Source: Rachicladosporium sp. CCFEE 5018 | Lineage: Eukaryota; Ascomycota; Dothideomycetes; Cladosporiales; Cladosporiaceae | DNA length: 64,000 nt | Assembly: GCA_002077045.2 (NCBI GenBank) | Contig: KZ111141.1 | Location: 2,129,275-2,193,274, forward strand | Direction of reading: 5' to 3' | Shown: piece by piece, positions 11,516-22,814 of the stretch | How the letters are laid out: each line of letters begins with the position of its first letter | Position numbering within the stretch: the stretch's first letter is position 1 | The notes under the pieces: model-generated | What the model was told of the DNA's origin: nothing | Database searches by the model: none | The model's input: only the letters and a program-made list of their open reading frames with translations | Made by a program: the position numbers and the translations under genes

Positions 11516-14260
11516 CTACCATATTCGCTTTGCAGCCATCATGTATCTACCCACGCCCTCAAGATCATCAGCCGCGCCTTTGTCGGCCTTTGCCTTTGCC
11601 TCTCGTTCTCTCAGGTTCCGCAATGCGTCCGGGTCGTCATCGTAGATCCATCTCCGCTTCTCTTCACCTACTTCTACGACACCCCAGCCGCCTACACGCT
11701 TGCCTTTCGTGTCGGTACTATCGCGCTCGCGTGCTTTCATACCAACGTAGCGCCGTCTTGAGAAGCTGAGCAGTGCCATGCCGAGGACAAGCTTGAATGC
11801 GAGTAGAATGAGGTACAAGACCAAGAAGAAAATAGCCATGGTAGCGAGTGCGATTGCGTCGTCAAGCGACCAGGGCAAGGCTGCGGTGCTTGTCTCACTT
11901 CCGGTACCGAACGAAGAGCGCCCAATTGCGCGACGGAAGATGTGATCAATATGCTCGATCGCAGCCATTGTAGCGGAGCTGGTTGCCGTCGTGGCGTCTT
12001 CCAATGACACTGAAGTCGCTGTCGAAGGCATGATGAGAGGTATGTGCGTCGCAATGAACATACTATACGTCTGCATGCTGGCCCGAATGAAGAGACAGCT
12101 GAGTGGTATGACTGGCAAGCCAAGACGCTTCGTCAAATTCTGGTCAGCAAATGCGTGAGAGTAGTAGTCCTTGGCCAAGACGTCGAGAAAGCGGCCGTAG
12201 ATCGCAGGCTTGACATTGTTGAACTTTGTGATGTAGGCATGCTTCAGCCAGTCTACAAGCATCTCACTACCAAGGACAATGAGGAATGGTCCAAGGACTT
12301 CACCCGTCCATCGCGGCGTCAAAGTGAACGCGCGGGGGATTATGCTTGCTTTGCTCGGAAATGCAGTAGAGTCCGCGGCATTCGCAGATGTCGAGGTGAG
12401 GGCGTTGAAGGATGCTGTGATACCTCCAACTTCAACAATGTTGCGGAGGGCGATGACGAGAAGCATCAACCAGAGCTGGAAGCGCTCGACGACGTCTGCG
12501 CAGGTCAGCTGAAAGAGGTTCTCCTTCTCGAACTTCTTGAAGACGGTGCTCTTGATCTCAACAAATTGATTGCTCATTAGTAGGGTCAACAACGCATTCG
12601 AGTACGAATTGACTGCCACATTAAGCGTGACGACCTGATATAGAAGAGCAGTCGCATGTACAACATTGTATACTAGAGCGAGCATGAACATCCAGAAGGG
12701 CCGGATGATCTTGATTCGGCCGTCTAAACTTCTCTCAAGAGTCTCCTTTGAGAATAGACACTCCAGTATGTCCTGTCCAAGCGCAGAGAATAGGCGATCG
12801 AACACCTCGAGAACATTATAGATTACGTACAACTTGATTGCAGCTTGGCCTCGAATGGAGTGATACATCCGACTTGCGTCGAAGCGTAGTAGAATGAGAC
12901 AGCTGATGATGATCAGTGCGCCTTGTAGCAGGTCTGCTTTGTGATTCGGGAGCAGCGCAGAAGGTACTGATCTGGATCGCCGGTGCCGGAAGCCAGATCG
13001 CGTCTTCGCCCTTGTTGCCTGCTCGACGTGCGGTGCAAGGTCTGGCCGCGGTGACTTTTGGGCACCTACGTGTAATGCTGATGCTCGACGCGACTCACTG
13101 CCGTTGACTAGGGACGGTCGCTGAGTGCCTTGATCTACACTCATACGGCGACGCTGCCACACACGACCGAGACCTTGGTAGACGAAGGCACTCAGGCTTC
13201 GCGTTTCCGAGACAGCAACACGCCACCAGTACTGAAACAGAATTAGGATCGCCTTCAAGAAACGCAAGGGTAAGATAGTGAATGTGTACAGCCAGGAATC
13301 CAGACACGCCAGCGCGCCGAAGACCAGTACCTGTTCGACCTGCGGCGGGATGAGTAAAAAGTTAAGAAGCCGCTCGAACTTGACCTGCGAAGACTCGTAT
13401 GGAAAGTCACTGCTCACTGGTCGGTGTATGTAGAGCGGCGATGGCTTACTCGACGAAAGCTCCAGCTGCAAGTATGTGGGAAGTGAAAGTGGCGGTAGTG
13501 GGATGACTGCAGGCATAGGTGATGGTAGGGGCGCACGAGCCGACTTAGGATGCAGCGGCTCGTCTCCGTCAAGGTGTGAGGGTCTGCGGTCGATCTTGAT
13601 TGCCTGAGGTCTCACATCTCTGGCAGTGACCTTCTGTGGAACATTAGGTGACGATGCGGAGCGCGCAGCTTTCCTGCGGCGAGCTTCTAGTGTGATGCTT
13701 TGTGTTGTTGCAGGCTCAGGCACAGTGGGTGGCAGATTAAAGAGGTGATTGCCACTTGGACCTGTCACACTGCCGTCTGCCACAGCCTTCGCTTCGGTCC
13801 AGTTTGGTAATGATTCATCTGACGAAAGGGACTCCTGACTGATCCCCAATCCATTGGGTGGTAGTTGAGGAATATCGTCGGGTACCGGAGCCGCCAACCT
13901 CATCGGTATTGAGCCAGGCGACGAAACAAGATTAAAGATTTGTGCTGGTGACAGTTTCGAGGCTTTCGGCGTGTCGTGATTGTTAGTCCTGGGCGATCGG
14001 ACGGTACTATCCTCGACTCCATCATCTAATCCGGCGACGGGTGAAAACAGCTCTCGAGGAGGATCTGACCGCAGAGTTCCATCGGGTCGTGACAAGCCGT
14101 TAGGCGGGTTGCCACCTCCACTGAATACATCGTCGAGTCCGCGGTCACCATGCTCGCTTATCGGCGTCAAGGCTGGTGTGACCAGCTGCCCATTTGGCAG
14201 CGTGTTACGCGAACCCTCATGGCCGCTGTTGCGTGTGCCAAACTCATGCGAGCCGTTCAT
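11516..14260 (-). CDS. TAPT1/Emp65 family ER membrane protein
   Basis: Intron-less 914-residue protein of the TAPT1 family (yeast Emp65), multi-pass ER proteins linked in yeast to the SUN-protein Slp1 and protection of folding proteins. The first 280 residues are Ser/Pro-rich and disordered. The family core starts near 'LLNFLLIPPQVEQVLVFG' and runs through 'FDASRMYHSIRGQAAIKLYV', 'VLEVFDRLFSALGQDILE' and 'SNQFVEIKSTVFKKFEKEN', all TAPT1 landmarks, ending with the 'DWLKHAYITKFN' segment and a final membrane helix. A roughly 100-residue basic insert ('GFRHRRSRS') separates the first two helices. Membrane topology is predicted by eye only. Confidence 0.92.
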   Translation of the reverse strand: MNGSHEFGTRNSGHEGSRNTLPNGQLVTPALTPISEHGDRGLDDVFSGGGNPPNGLSRPDGTLRSDPPRELFSPVAGLDDGVEDSTVRSPRTNNHDTPKASKLSPAQIFNLVSSPGSIPMRLAAPVPDDIPQLPPNGLGISQESLSSDESLPNWTEAKAVADGSVTGPSGNHLFNLPPTVPEPATTQSITLEARRRKAARSASSPNVPQKVTARDVRPQAIKIDRRPSHLDGDEPLHPKSARAPLPSPMPAVIPLPPLSLPTYLQLELSSSKPSPLYIHRPVSSDFPYESSQVKFERLLNFLLIPPQVEQVLVFGALACLDSWLYTFTILPLRFLKAILILFQYWWRVAVSETRSLSAFVYQGLGRVWQRRRMSVDQGTQRPSLVNGSESRRASALHVGAQKSPRPDLAPHVEQATRAKTRSGFRHRRSRSVPSALLPNHKADLLQGALIIISCLILLRFDASRMYHSIRGQAAIKLYVIYNVLEVFDRLFSALGQDILECLFSKETLERSLDGRIKIIRPFWMFMLALVYNVVHATALLYQVVTLNVAVNSYSNALLTLLMSNQFVEIKSTVFKKFEKENLFQLTCADVVERFQLWLMLLVIALRNIVEVGGITASFNALTSTSANAADSTAFPSKASIIPRAFTLTPRWTGEVLGPFLIVLGSEMLVDWLKHAYITKFNNVKPAIYGRFLDVLAKDYYSHAFADQNLTKRLGLPVIPLSCLFIRASMQTYSMFIATHIPLIMPSTATSVSLEDATTATSSATMAAIEHIDHIFRRAIGRSSFGTGSETSTAALPWSLDDAIALATMAIFFLVLYLILLAFKLVLGMALLSFSRRRYVGMKARERDSTDTKGKRVGGWGVVEVGEEKRRWIYDDDPDALRNLREREAKAKADKGAADDLEGVGRYMMAAKRIW

Positions 14261-14597
14261 CGCGCATCCGTACGCTCCATAGCATGCTAGGCAGACCCTA
14301 CGCTGGCAGCAATCCTATCTGAGTGGGATCGGAAGGAAATATTCGCGTCGCAAATGAGAGAGATGAGGTCGACGCGGACGGACTTCACCTCAAGCATGTC
14401 TTGGCGTACATATGCGTGGCCAGCGATGCCTACAATCATTATACATATTCCATGTAAACCACCCGTATGCAATGCAGTTGTCTGTCACTCACTGTACATG
14501 CTCTGTCAATGCTGATATACGGATACTCGAACTCTTCGGATAATCGCCAGACCTCATTACGATCCCGAAAAGCTGCGATACTACAGTCCTCGACCGA
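14261..14597. other. Short divergent intergenic region
   Basis: 337 bp separating the divergent TAPT1-like and RING genes. Nothing beyond presumed promoters is seen. Confidence 0.5.
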
Positions 14598-15255
14598 ATG
14601 TCTGGCTACGAAGGTAAGCAATGGAAGCCAATGCACAGATGACCTGGACCAACTAACATGCATTCTAGTTGAGCACGGCATCAAGCCACCCACAACTCCT
14701 CAACCCCCTCCCCGTCGCCCAGACCTCAGCACCTTCTTCTCCGCCCTCTCCCAGGTCGACACCTCCGGCTCCCGCCAACCCCAGAATGCAAACTCCATAC
14801 CCCTCCCCACAGACGTCTCCGCAGCCTACCGCCTCCTCGCAAATGCGTTCGACATGATGCGCGGAGGTGGTAGCTCCGCCTCAAACCTTCCACACGACGA
14901 GCTTATGGAATCCCTGATCTCATCACTGATGGAGAATGCCGAGCACCCACCCACAGAAGTCCAAGGCGTGCCGGATGAATTTATCTCGGAGTTGGAGCGC
15001 GTGCCAAAGGGGAAGCTGACGGAGGACATGAGTTGTCCGATCTGCGGGAACCCGTTCTTGGACGACAAGTACCCCCTCGTGGTGAGGCTGCCGTGTCACA
15101 AGGATCATTTGTTCGATCTGGAGTGCATTGAGCCATGGTTGAAGCTGCAGCCTACTTGCCCACTGGATCGAAAGACGATTTGGAAGAAGAAAGAGGCACC
15201 CAAGAAGGAGGAGTTGGAAGACGGGGAGGAGGAGTTCGATGATATGTATGCTTGA
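14598..15255 (+). CDS. RING finger protein (probable E3 ubiquitin ligase)
   Basis: Exons 14598-14613 and 14669-15255, joined across a 55-nt intron (GTAAGC, CTAAC, TAG); the first exon codes for only 'MSGYE'. The 200-residue product has a Pro-rich N-terminal third, a helical middle, and a C-terminal RING at about residues 135-175: Cys-x2-Cys in 'MSCPICGNPF', then 'LPCHKDHLFDLECIEPWL' and 'CPLDR'. The tail is basic then acidic ('EELEDGEEEFDD'). The Trp after the third metal pair and the Pro in Cys-Pro-Leu fit E2 binding, so ubiquitin-ligase activity is likely; the substrate is unknown. Confidence 0.88.
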
Positions 15256-15432
15256 TGACATGGGACGGCTGCTGAAGGCATGTGTGGGATTAGCAAGGCG
15301 TTGAAGTGTGCATAGGGACTCAATTGCATGTATAATGACTTCCCAAGGCTCTTCTACTACCGATGTACAGTGCTCATAACTTTTCCCATCATACTCTCAT
15401 GTGCCGAGCTGACTCGAGAGATAGGTCTCCAC

Positions 15433-16388
15433 CTAGTTAATTGCGACGTTGTACCCAGTCGTGAGCAGCTTCGCACTACTCCCAGTGAAAACCTCTGTTC
15501 CAGCCTGGAAATTTTGCAAATACAAACTCATGCTGAACCCATTGCTCGCATAATTTGTCGCAAGATACTTGTAGAACGCGAGCTACGACAACATCAGCAT
15601 CTATCGGCATACCAGAGACCGCCAGATGAACTTACGAAGTCACCGCTATACGTCGTAGCGGCACGACTGTGCGCGACGAACGAGTACACCTTGACATTCC
15701 CGTTCAGACCGTAGGCAAGGTCGAATGCCGTGCCGCCGATGGTGGGCGTGGCGATTGGAGTGAAGGGGTAGCCGTTGGCGGACAGTGGGCTTACGCTCGT
15801 ACCGCCATAGAGGCCGAGCCAGACCATGACTTCGAAGAGGTTTGCGCCGTTGGCGGTGCTGCCGACGAAGGTATCGTATGCCGCTATTGAACTGGTCAGG
15901 CGACATGTATCCAAGCGAACTGTACCCACGAGAAATGCACTCACCATTGGCCCTCAGATTCGTCCCAGTATAAGTCCAGTTCCATGCCGTCGGCATACTA
16001 GTATACGCACTTAGCTGCTTCTGCGTAAAGCCTCTCTGGACATTGGTGTAGCTCTTGCTGCAATCTTTCGTCAGCCCCTCGTCACAACCTCCCTTCTCCA
16101 CTCTCTCAAAGACTGGACTCACACATTCGTGTTCCCTCCACTCCACGTCCATGTCGTGTCCCAAGCGATCGTGTTGCCGGTCAGACTTAGTGTCTCAGCA
16201 CACTGCGAGCCGGTGCCGTAACTCCAGCCCCAGCCATTGGTGGCGAGTGTGTAGGGTCCGGAGGATTGCGTTTGATACTGCCCGCATTGCTGGGCGCGCT
16301 TGGCCAGCTCAGGCTCGGCCTCTGGGGTCGGGTGAGCTAGGGTGGTGAGAGAAAGGAGGGCTAGCAGAGCGGTGTATGACGAAGGCAT
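15433..16388 (-). CDS. GH12 endoglucanase / xyloglucanase, secreted
   Basis: Secreted glycoside hydrolase family 12 enzyme, cutting beta-1,4-glucan or xyloglucan of plant walls. Four exons: 16388-16123, 16057-15945, 15883-15636 and 15582-15433 (777 nt, 258 residues), with GT-AG introns of 52-65 nt. A signal peptide ('LLALLSLTTLAHP') is followed by a short propeptide ending in Lys-Arg, a Kex2 site. The mature start 'QQCGQY', the 'WTWSGGNTNVKSY' strand, the nucleophile Glu in 'LFEVMVWLG', and the acid/base Glu in 'AGTEVFTGS' are family landmarks. Every splice was chosen because it rebuilds this conserved order. Cellulose versus xyloglucan specificity is not decidable here. Confidence 0.93.
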
Positions 16389-17233
16389 CGTGATGAGACT
16401 CGATAATGGGAAGTGGGACAGGTGCTGGCTGAGTGTACTGAAACTGTACTATAGTGTATACTGAACGGTCGGAGAGCAGGGAACGAGGGATGTCGCGATA
16501 CTTGTACCTATACTCATAGTCTGGATGAACATCGACCAGACAATGGGTGCTCAATGACCGGCTGCAGGATGACGATCAAGGGAAGACGTTCGCACCCTTA
16601 CAAGTGGTAGCGATGGTGGCAATCCATTCCCAGTCCTTCGTCCGCCATCGCGTGCCATTCACTGGGATTCGAGATCACTTCAATAGCCAGCAACGGGACG
16701 ATCGTCAACATTACGGCTGACATCTGCGGTCCAGAAGCTGCAGGGCACCTCCCAGCTCGCCACGAGGAAATCAGGAGGACGATTCGTACGCCCAACAGCA
16801 CTATGTCTTGCGTGTATTCAATGCATCGCTACTTCATCCTTCCCCATATGTCGTACACGACGATACCGGAATCAGCACCGGCTACTGGTCTCGCCTTCGG
16901 TTACTGCACCGAAACGCTGCACGCGCGGGACGATATATTGCACCTGCAGCTCGTGGTCAGCGGCTGTCTGTACCACGATAACGCTGCAGACCCGGTAGGT
17001 GGAAGCTTCCACGCCTCGTCGGTAGACTTCCGACCCTGCGTCAGCCGCAACGTACAGAAGGTGTGCTCGGATAGACTTGTGTGAAAAGGTGTGCTCGGGA
17101 AGGGTATGTGTGGAAAGCTCGGAAGCTCGGCTAACCCCATGGGCGCCTTCGTGTGCAAAGATGTCGATCTATCTATCTGTCTATGCACTCAGCTGTCACA
17201 TCAACCTTTCGTTCTCGTGGCCCTGCAGCGTGC
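16389..17233. other. Intergenic region
   Basis: About 0.85 kb upstream of the GH12 gene and downstream of the Old Yellow Enzyme gene. No credible gene, repeat or RNA was seen; the first few hundred bases should hold the GH12 promoter. Confidence 0.5.
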
Positions 17234-18659
17234 TCATGCCTTGCCGATGAGTTCAGGCACATCGAGAGCGGGCTTTGCGCCGGCTTTGCCACGGCCACCG
17301 AAACCCCAGCGGATCTAAAGGAGAATATCAGCGGTGTTGCAAAGATATTGGGGATAAGATCGGGGCAACATACCTGATTAGGCATCTGCACCTGCTGCTT
17401 CAGATCATCCGCCCACGCGAACACCAAGCCAGGGTTCTTCTGGAAGCCTCTGCCGACAATCACCAGATCCAAGCCTTCCTTCTCGAGTAGCTCGTTTGCA
17501 AGCTCAGCAGAATCAATGCTGCCCACTGAACCAACTGCCATCTTACTGCCCACAGCCTTCTTGATCTTGATCGCAAATGGCGCCTGGTAAGCCGGCTTTG
17601 CGTGCGGGTGTTGCTTGGGGTGGTTGCCACCGGTGCTCACATCTAGTAAATCCACGCCACGCTCGGCCAAGAGAGGTGCGAGCTTCACGCTGTCGTCGCC
17701 TGTCCAGGACTCCTTGATCTCATCTACCTTCTCGAGCCAGTCTGTGGCGCTCAGGCGGAGGAACAAAGGCATGTCCTTGGGGATTTGAGCGCGAGTCTGC
17801 TCAACGAGCTCGAGAGTCAGGCGCGTACGATTCTCGAAGCTGCCACCGTATTTGTCCGTGCGCGTGTTTGAGACGGGCGAGAGAAAGGAGTGGAGGAGGT
17901 AGCCGTGAGCCTTTACACCTTCATTAGCGACCTGTCGTTCGGCTGACCTGAAGATGACTCTAGTGAGCAACTTACGTTATGTATCTCAACAGCATCAAAC
18001 CCACACTCCAACGCCCTCGCCACAGCATCCTTGAAAGCCTTCTTGAACTCCTCGATCTGCTGCAAACTCATCTCTTTCACGTCCGCATGTTTCTCATTCC
18101 AAGGTATCGCACTCGCTCCCCAGACATCCTTCGGCCATCCATTCAGCTCCTCACCAGCAACATCCCCTGAGCTCAGCCAAGGTGCAACCGTACTCGCCTT
18201 CCTGCCCGCGTGCGCCAACTGAATGATAATCTTCTGGTTCTGGCTGTGCGCGAACTCCACTACCTTCTTGATAGGCTCAATCTGGCTGTCCTTCCACAAT
18301 CCCACATCCTCCGGCGTGATGCGGCCATTGGCCGTCACGGCCGTGGCTTCTATGCAGCTGATTCCTGGGCCTCGCGATACGATGCCGCCGATGTGCGCAG
18401 CGTGCCAGGGCGTATAGTGTCCGTCGGGAGCGGAGTATTGGCACAAGGGAGAGAGCATTATGCGGTTCTGGAGGGTCAGGCCGCGGAGCTTGAGAGGTCG
18501 GAAGAGCTTGGGGACTGAGGAGGGCTCCTGGCCGTCGGGGATGAGGGCGGTGCCGGCTGGGGGGTCTTGGAGGGGTGTGAAATAAGAGACACCGGGGGCG
18601 GCTTGGTTCACATTATGAGGCTCGGGGTGCTGAGCTTCTTCGATATTGTGATGGGACAT
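17234..18659 (-). CDS. NADH:flavin oxidoreductase, Old Yellow Enzyme family
   Basis: FMN-dependent ene-reductase of the YqjM-like (class III-type) Old Yellow Enzyme branch. Exons 18659-17976, 17910-17374 and 17314-17234 give 433 residues; introns are 65 and 59 nt. The barrel begins at 'LFRPLKLRGLTLQNRIMLSP', with the redox-tuning Cys in 'SPLCQYSA', the flavin/substrate His-Ala-Gly-Arg in 'QLAHAGRKAS', and 'VEIHNAHGYLLHSFLSP' rebuilt across intron 1, with 'RTDKYGGSFENR' after it. The C-terminus 'QIRWGFGGRGK' is rebuilt across intron 2. No signal peptide; cytosolic. The physiological substrate is unknown. Confidence 0.95.
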
Positions 18660-19192
18660 GATTGCGGTGTTGGGGAGGGGAATGGATAATTTGGAAATGG
18701 ATGAGAGGAGTGAGAGGGAGTGGAGATTGTGAGGGGAGAGACAAAGGGACTTATAACTCTACCATAGTCCATTCGCCCTAGCTTACAAAGTTCCAATCGC
18801 TCCAGGGACGTCGTCACAGTCGTTCATGTGGCGTCATTCTCGTAGTGGCATGCAGGTGGGTAGGAAAAGTCTCGGCCCAAACATGGATCCATTGGCATTC
18901 TTTGTAAGCCGCCACTCCCGCAGTAGGCGGCTGCATCGCGGAACCGCCTGAAATGTCGACCTGCACAGCGATGCCTTGGCTGACCGTGAAATAACAGACG
19001 CTTCAGACGATACAAACGGCTTTGGAAGTCGTACAGCCGCTCTGGTCACGAACGAAGGCCCGAATCGCAACTCAATGGCAGACAAGCCCAGTCCAGGCCT
19101 CAATGCCATCAGATTCAATTCGCAGATACGACGGGCAAGAATGGGATCTGTGTGGGTATACAACAATTCAATACCACCACATCCCATCTCCT
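18660..19192. other. Intergenic region
   Basis: About 0.5 kb holding the presumed promoter of the Old Yellow Enzyme gene and the 3' flank of the next minus-strand gene. No other structure recognised. Confidence 0.5.
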
Positions 19193-20113
19193 CTAATCAT
19201 CCCCCATATTAACATCCCCCTCCCCATCCCCTCCCCGCTCCCTTCCCCTCCTCTCCTCCTCCTCCCTCTCCCTCGCAATCCCAATCTCCCACCTCGCTTT
19301 CTGAATCCCCCTCAGTGCCGCAAAAATCTCACCTGCCTCCTGCACAGATCGCCCCAGCAGCAACTCGCAATCGGGCTTGTTAGCCAGCAACCCCAGCCCC
19401 TCCACAGCCGCGTGCGCAAAAGGTAGAACGTCGGCGAAGAAGTGATCTGGTAGGCGAAGGAGCGGGAATGGGGATTGAGAGGGGTGGGAGAGGAGTTCGG
19501 CGGTAAAGGTCAGCTGCTCGAGGATGTTGGCGAGAGGGGAGTCTGGTTCTTGTGATAGGGCGAGTAGCACGGCGGGGGAGGTGAAGTTTATGACCCAGGC
19601 GTGCGTGTGGTCTGCGGCGGCTTTCAGGCAGTTGTGGATAGCGGCTGCCATGTTTTTGAATGTCGTATTTGGGCCGTAAAACGGATTCCTCGGGCTGGGC
19701 GACCAAGCCGCGATCGGGGACTCTAGAGGCTCGGGCACCTGATCGCAGCCGGCCATTGAGACGTCGGCGAAGCCGCCTGCTGTGGGCGTGCTAGGACTGT
19801 AGCCCTCCATGTTGCCGGCGCTTTTCACGGCCTTCAACCTCGACCCCGGACCTGGCAACTTCAGCCCCGAGGGTGTTATTCTCGTTGGACCTGCTGGCGG
19901 TGACGGAAAAGCTGGGGTAGGCGATGAAGCGGCCTCTGCCTCCTGAGCATCAAACTCAACTTTTAGCAGTGCTTCAAGCTCATCCGCATCCACCAGGTCC
20001 TCGACAACAGGCGACAGCACTGGCCGCTGGCCTGCCGCTCGTCGCGTCGATGGTCGGAGAGCGAGGATGCGGCGGTTGGGGAATTGGAAGGTGAATCCGT
20101 TCTGGTCGGCCAT
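19193..20113 (-). CDS. Hypothetical protein
   Basis: Single-exon frame of 306 residues that I cannot assign. Residues 1-150 are Pro/Ser-rich with an acidic 'VDADELEALLKVEFDAQEAEA' type helix (quoted in part). Residues 155-290 form what looks like a folded helical domain ('KNMAAAIHNCLKAAADHTHA', 'LANILEQLTFTAELL'). The tail is charged, ending 'DVNMGDD', a nuclear-type acidic end. No membrane segment or signal peptide. Codon pattern supports it. Confidence 0.6.
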   Translation of the reverse strand: MADQNGFTFQFPNRRILALRPSTRRAAGQRPVLSPVVEDLVDADELEALLKVEFDAQEAEAASSPTPAFPSPPAGPTRITPSGLKLPGPGSRLKAVKSAGNMEGYSPSTPTAGGFADVSMAGCDQVPEPLESPIAAWSPSPRNPFYGPNTTFKNMAAAIHNCLKAAADHTHAWVINFTSPAVLLALSQEPDSPLANILEQLTFTAELLSHPSQSPFPLLRLPDHFFADVLPFAHAAVEGLGLLANKPDCELLLGRSVQEAGEIFAALRGIQKARWEIGIAREREEEERRGRERGGDGEGDVNMGDD

Positions 20114-20657
20114 CGTTCAGCAATGATCTTGGGTAGATGGATGTCGTGGTTCTGGTGGCTTAGCGGAAGAGGGTCACGAGTCGCAGACTAACGTGAACGG
20201 TACTTTTTGGGTGGTGAATTGTGAGGGCCCGAGTAGCAGCGAGGCTGCAGGTAGTCGAAGCCATGTGGTCGGGGAGATTCGACGCGTGGCGGTCTTTATT
20301 CGTGCGCGTGTTTGGCTTTGAGGGGGTCAAAGGGCATTGTGAGCGGTGCCGAGGGAGACTGACTTCCTTTATTGGCCGTGATATACCAGTGCTGGCGTGG
20401 AGGCATCGCCGATGCAGGCTATGGTACCGTGGTGACGTGAGCAGATCGGTAACATACACTTGGTCAGTCGACGGGATCGCGAGAGAACGATGATGAAGCC
20501 CCAAGGGGCGGTCAGAATGGTAAGCTTGATGGGGTATATACATATCCACCACGGTAGGGGTAGTGTACACAGACTCAATGGAAAGGGTATACAAAGCGCC
20601 ACATCTCAGTCATACAAAGTCATCACAGCTCTCCTTTCGCTCGAAAGCAGCAATCCC
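20114..20657. other. Intergenic region
   Basis: About 0.54 kb between two minus-strand genes; should contain the promoter of the hypothetical gene ending at 19193 and the 3' end of the KCH gene. No further feature supported. Confidence 0.5.
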
Positions 20658-22814
20658 TCAGAACCGCCCCTGCCACCTCCCATCGCCCGTCCCCGCTCTG
20701 CTGATCTGCTGTGGTGGCGGCGTAGGTTCGTCATCCCCATACCCATCCAAGAAGTCCGAGTACCCAATTGTCTCCCTCTGCTGCTGTTGCTGTGTCGGAG
20801 GTGCTGTCACACTCCTTTGTGGGACTTGCGGCTCAACGTGGCCAAAGTAGTTTCCATCGCTCCCTGGTCCGCCGGCAACAGTGACACTGCGCTGCGGACC
20901 CGCTTGGTGCGCGGGTGTGCTAGCCTGGCTGCGGATGCTAGGATTGAATGCCACGAAGCCGCCCGCCGAGGCAGGTGTGGCCGCGCGCGAGGGTTGAGGG
21001 AGCATTTCGTAGCTATTCTGGTGGGTCAAGGGAGGCGCTGACTGAGGCGCGGCTGGGGAGAAGGGGCGGGCAAAGTTGGGTTGTGAGGGCTGGCAAGGTT
21101 GTTGCGGCCCTTGTGTTGGCCGTGGGCAAGTGGCGTTCTGACTATACTGGGAAGCTGATGTTTGCTGGCGTGACATGGGAGGTGCACGACTTTGGTACGA
21201 AGCCTGGCTATCTTGCCTGCTTGGGACGGTGGCGAAGGAATCGAATGTATTTTGACGTACCGGATGAGGGTAATTGCCATCGTGGGGTGATATTGGTGTA
21301 TGCGCTGATCGTGGCTCTGGGTCGTAGCTCATGCCAGTGTTCGTTCGGACTGGCATCCTCGGGCCAACGGGCTGGCGTTGTCCGTTCATTTGGCTCATCA
21401 GACTGTATGGACGATCCTGCGCCGGTGTCTGCATGCGTGACATCGGCGTATAAGATCTCTGCGTGCCCATGGAGCTTTGTGTGATGTTCCTGCTGGGCAT
21501 TGGCCGATCATAAGATGCATTCGAGTCCTGGCGACTGAAGGCGGTCGGCGGCCGCGACGGCATGTCCTCTGCAACATCTCCAGCGTAGCCAGCATTCGAC
21601 AACAAAGGCGCATTCGAGGCGTAGCTTGCATTCGACCAGCCAGATGCTTGAGTACCTGACCTGCTTGGAGCTGGACGTTGAGCGCCAAGGTCCGGAAGGG
21701 TTGGCTTTCGATCCAATGGACCGCCATCGTTGCGTGTGGGAGGTCTACTGTCGTATGGCGGAAGCGTAGATATAGTCATGGAAGTATTCTGCCGTGCCAG
21801 ACCGGATTCAGGCAGCTTGTCATCGCCCTTGGTACCAATTGTGTCACCCAGCTGTGGCAATGTCGGCTGTCGAACAATCTTTGGTGCCATCGGTGGCAGC
21901 TCGCCAGTCTTCTGCCTTTTAAGGTCTGCCTTGTGCTCAGCCTTGCGCTTTAGCCTGTCTTCTTCCTCAATTGCAGCCTTGACCTTGACTTCGACAATCT
22001 TCTCGAGTCTCTTGTCGATCTTCCGCCTACAGTAGATGCTCAGTCTGCCATCACTCTGAGGGACATGGTGCCAAATGAACGTAATGTAGAATATCGCTGC
22101 AGCAATCAGGCAAAGTGCACTGAAGACCCAGATGGTGGCAGTGAACAGCATCGTCAACATAGTGATGGCTTGCACTTTGCTGGTGTCGAACATGGTCTGC
22201 ACGTTCTGCCAGAAGGATTCGATGGATGAGTGATCCTTCATGGCGCCACCGAACAGATCGGACTTGGCTGCAGCATACAGTGTCATCCCATTGATGACTT
22301 GGCGAGGTCCTTCGGCTAGGATGACGCGAACGGCACCCTTGAACTCGAAGTATACAAAGAAGGCAATGTAGTCCGTTCCTTTCTTGCTTGTCGTAAGAGC
22401 GCTGAAGACGAGGAAACGTCGCCATCCTTTCGGACGCATGCTCTGCAGTGAGACAGCTACTGGGTCCATGTAGCTCTCTGCCACGCCTCCTCTTCTGATG
22501 ACGCGAATCGCGCGGATCCACTCGACGACTGCGAGTGCCCATGAAAAGATAATACAGCCGGCGAAGATCCAGCGACTGTACTTGATATCGAGAACGGGCT
22601 CAATCTTGGATGTCCAATGGTTGAAGGCAAGCAAGTTTACTGCTGTGAAGGTGTCTGCAGCGTAGACGGCTACTGAGACGAGTGCCATGGACCAGAGCCA
22701 CATGTACGCGAGTGTATTCCATGATGAAGTTGACTTGAAGTCGGACAGTGTGATGAAGTCCCATTTCTGACTCTGCTCGGTTGGGCCTTTCTCGCGGTCG
22801 CCGCCGCAGCCCAT
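20658..22814 (-). CDS. KCH family low-affinity potassium transport protein
   Basis: Intron-less 718-residue membrane protein of the KCH (Kch1/Prm6) family, which in yeast promotes potassium influx at the plasma membrane and activates calcium uptake. The family domain covers about residues 1-270: 'GCGGDREK' and 'WDFITLSDFKS' at the start, then helices near residues 33-55, 83-105, a re-entrant 'TDYIAFFVYFEFKGAVRVI' segment, and a final helix around 215-245. After it come a charged coiled stretch ('VKVKAAIEEEDRLKRKAEHK') and a long Ser/Pro/Gln-rich cytosolic tail. Such tails occur in filamentous-fungal members. Ion specificity is by family inference. Confidence 0.88.
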   Translation of the reverse strand: MGCGGDREKGPTEQSQKWDFITLSDFKSTSSWNTLAYMWLWSMALVSVAVYAADTFTAVNLLAFNHWTSKIEPVLDIKYSRWIFAGCIIFSWALAVVEWIRAIRVIRRGGVAESYMDPVAVSLQSMRPKGWRRFLVFSALTTSKKGTDYIAFFVYFEFKGAVRVILAEGPRQVINGMTLYAAAKSDLFGGAMKDHSSIESFWQNVQTMFDTSKVQAITMLTMLFTATIWVFSALCLIAAAIFYITFIWHHVPQSDGRLSIYCRRKIDKRLEKIVEVKVKAAIEEEDRLKRKAEHKADLKRQKTGELPPMAPKIVRQPTLPQLGDTIGTKGDDKLPESGLARQNTSMTISTLPPYDSRPPTRNDGGPLDRKPTLPDLGAQRPAPSRSGTQASGWSNASYASNAPLLSNAGYAGDVAEDMPSRPPTAFSRQDSNASYDRPMPSRNITQSSMGTQRSYTPMSRMQTPAQDRPYSLMSQMNGQRQPVGPRMPVRTNTGMSYDPEPRSAHTPISPHDGNYPHPVRQNTFDSFATVPSRQDSQASYQSRAPPMSRQQTSASQYSQNATCPRPTQGPQQPCQPSQPNFARPFSPAAPQSAPPLTHQNSYEMLPQPSRAATPASAGGFVAFNPSIRSQASTPAHQAGPQRSVTVAGGPGSDGNYFGHVEPQVPQRSVTAPPTQQQQQRETIGYSDFLDGYGDDEPTPPPQQISRAGTGDGRWQGRF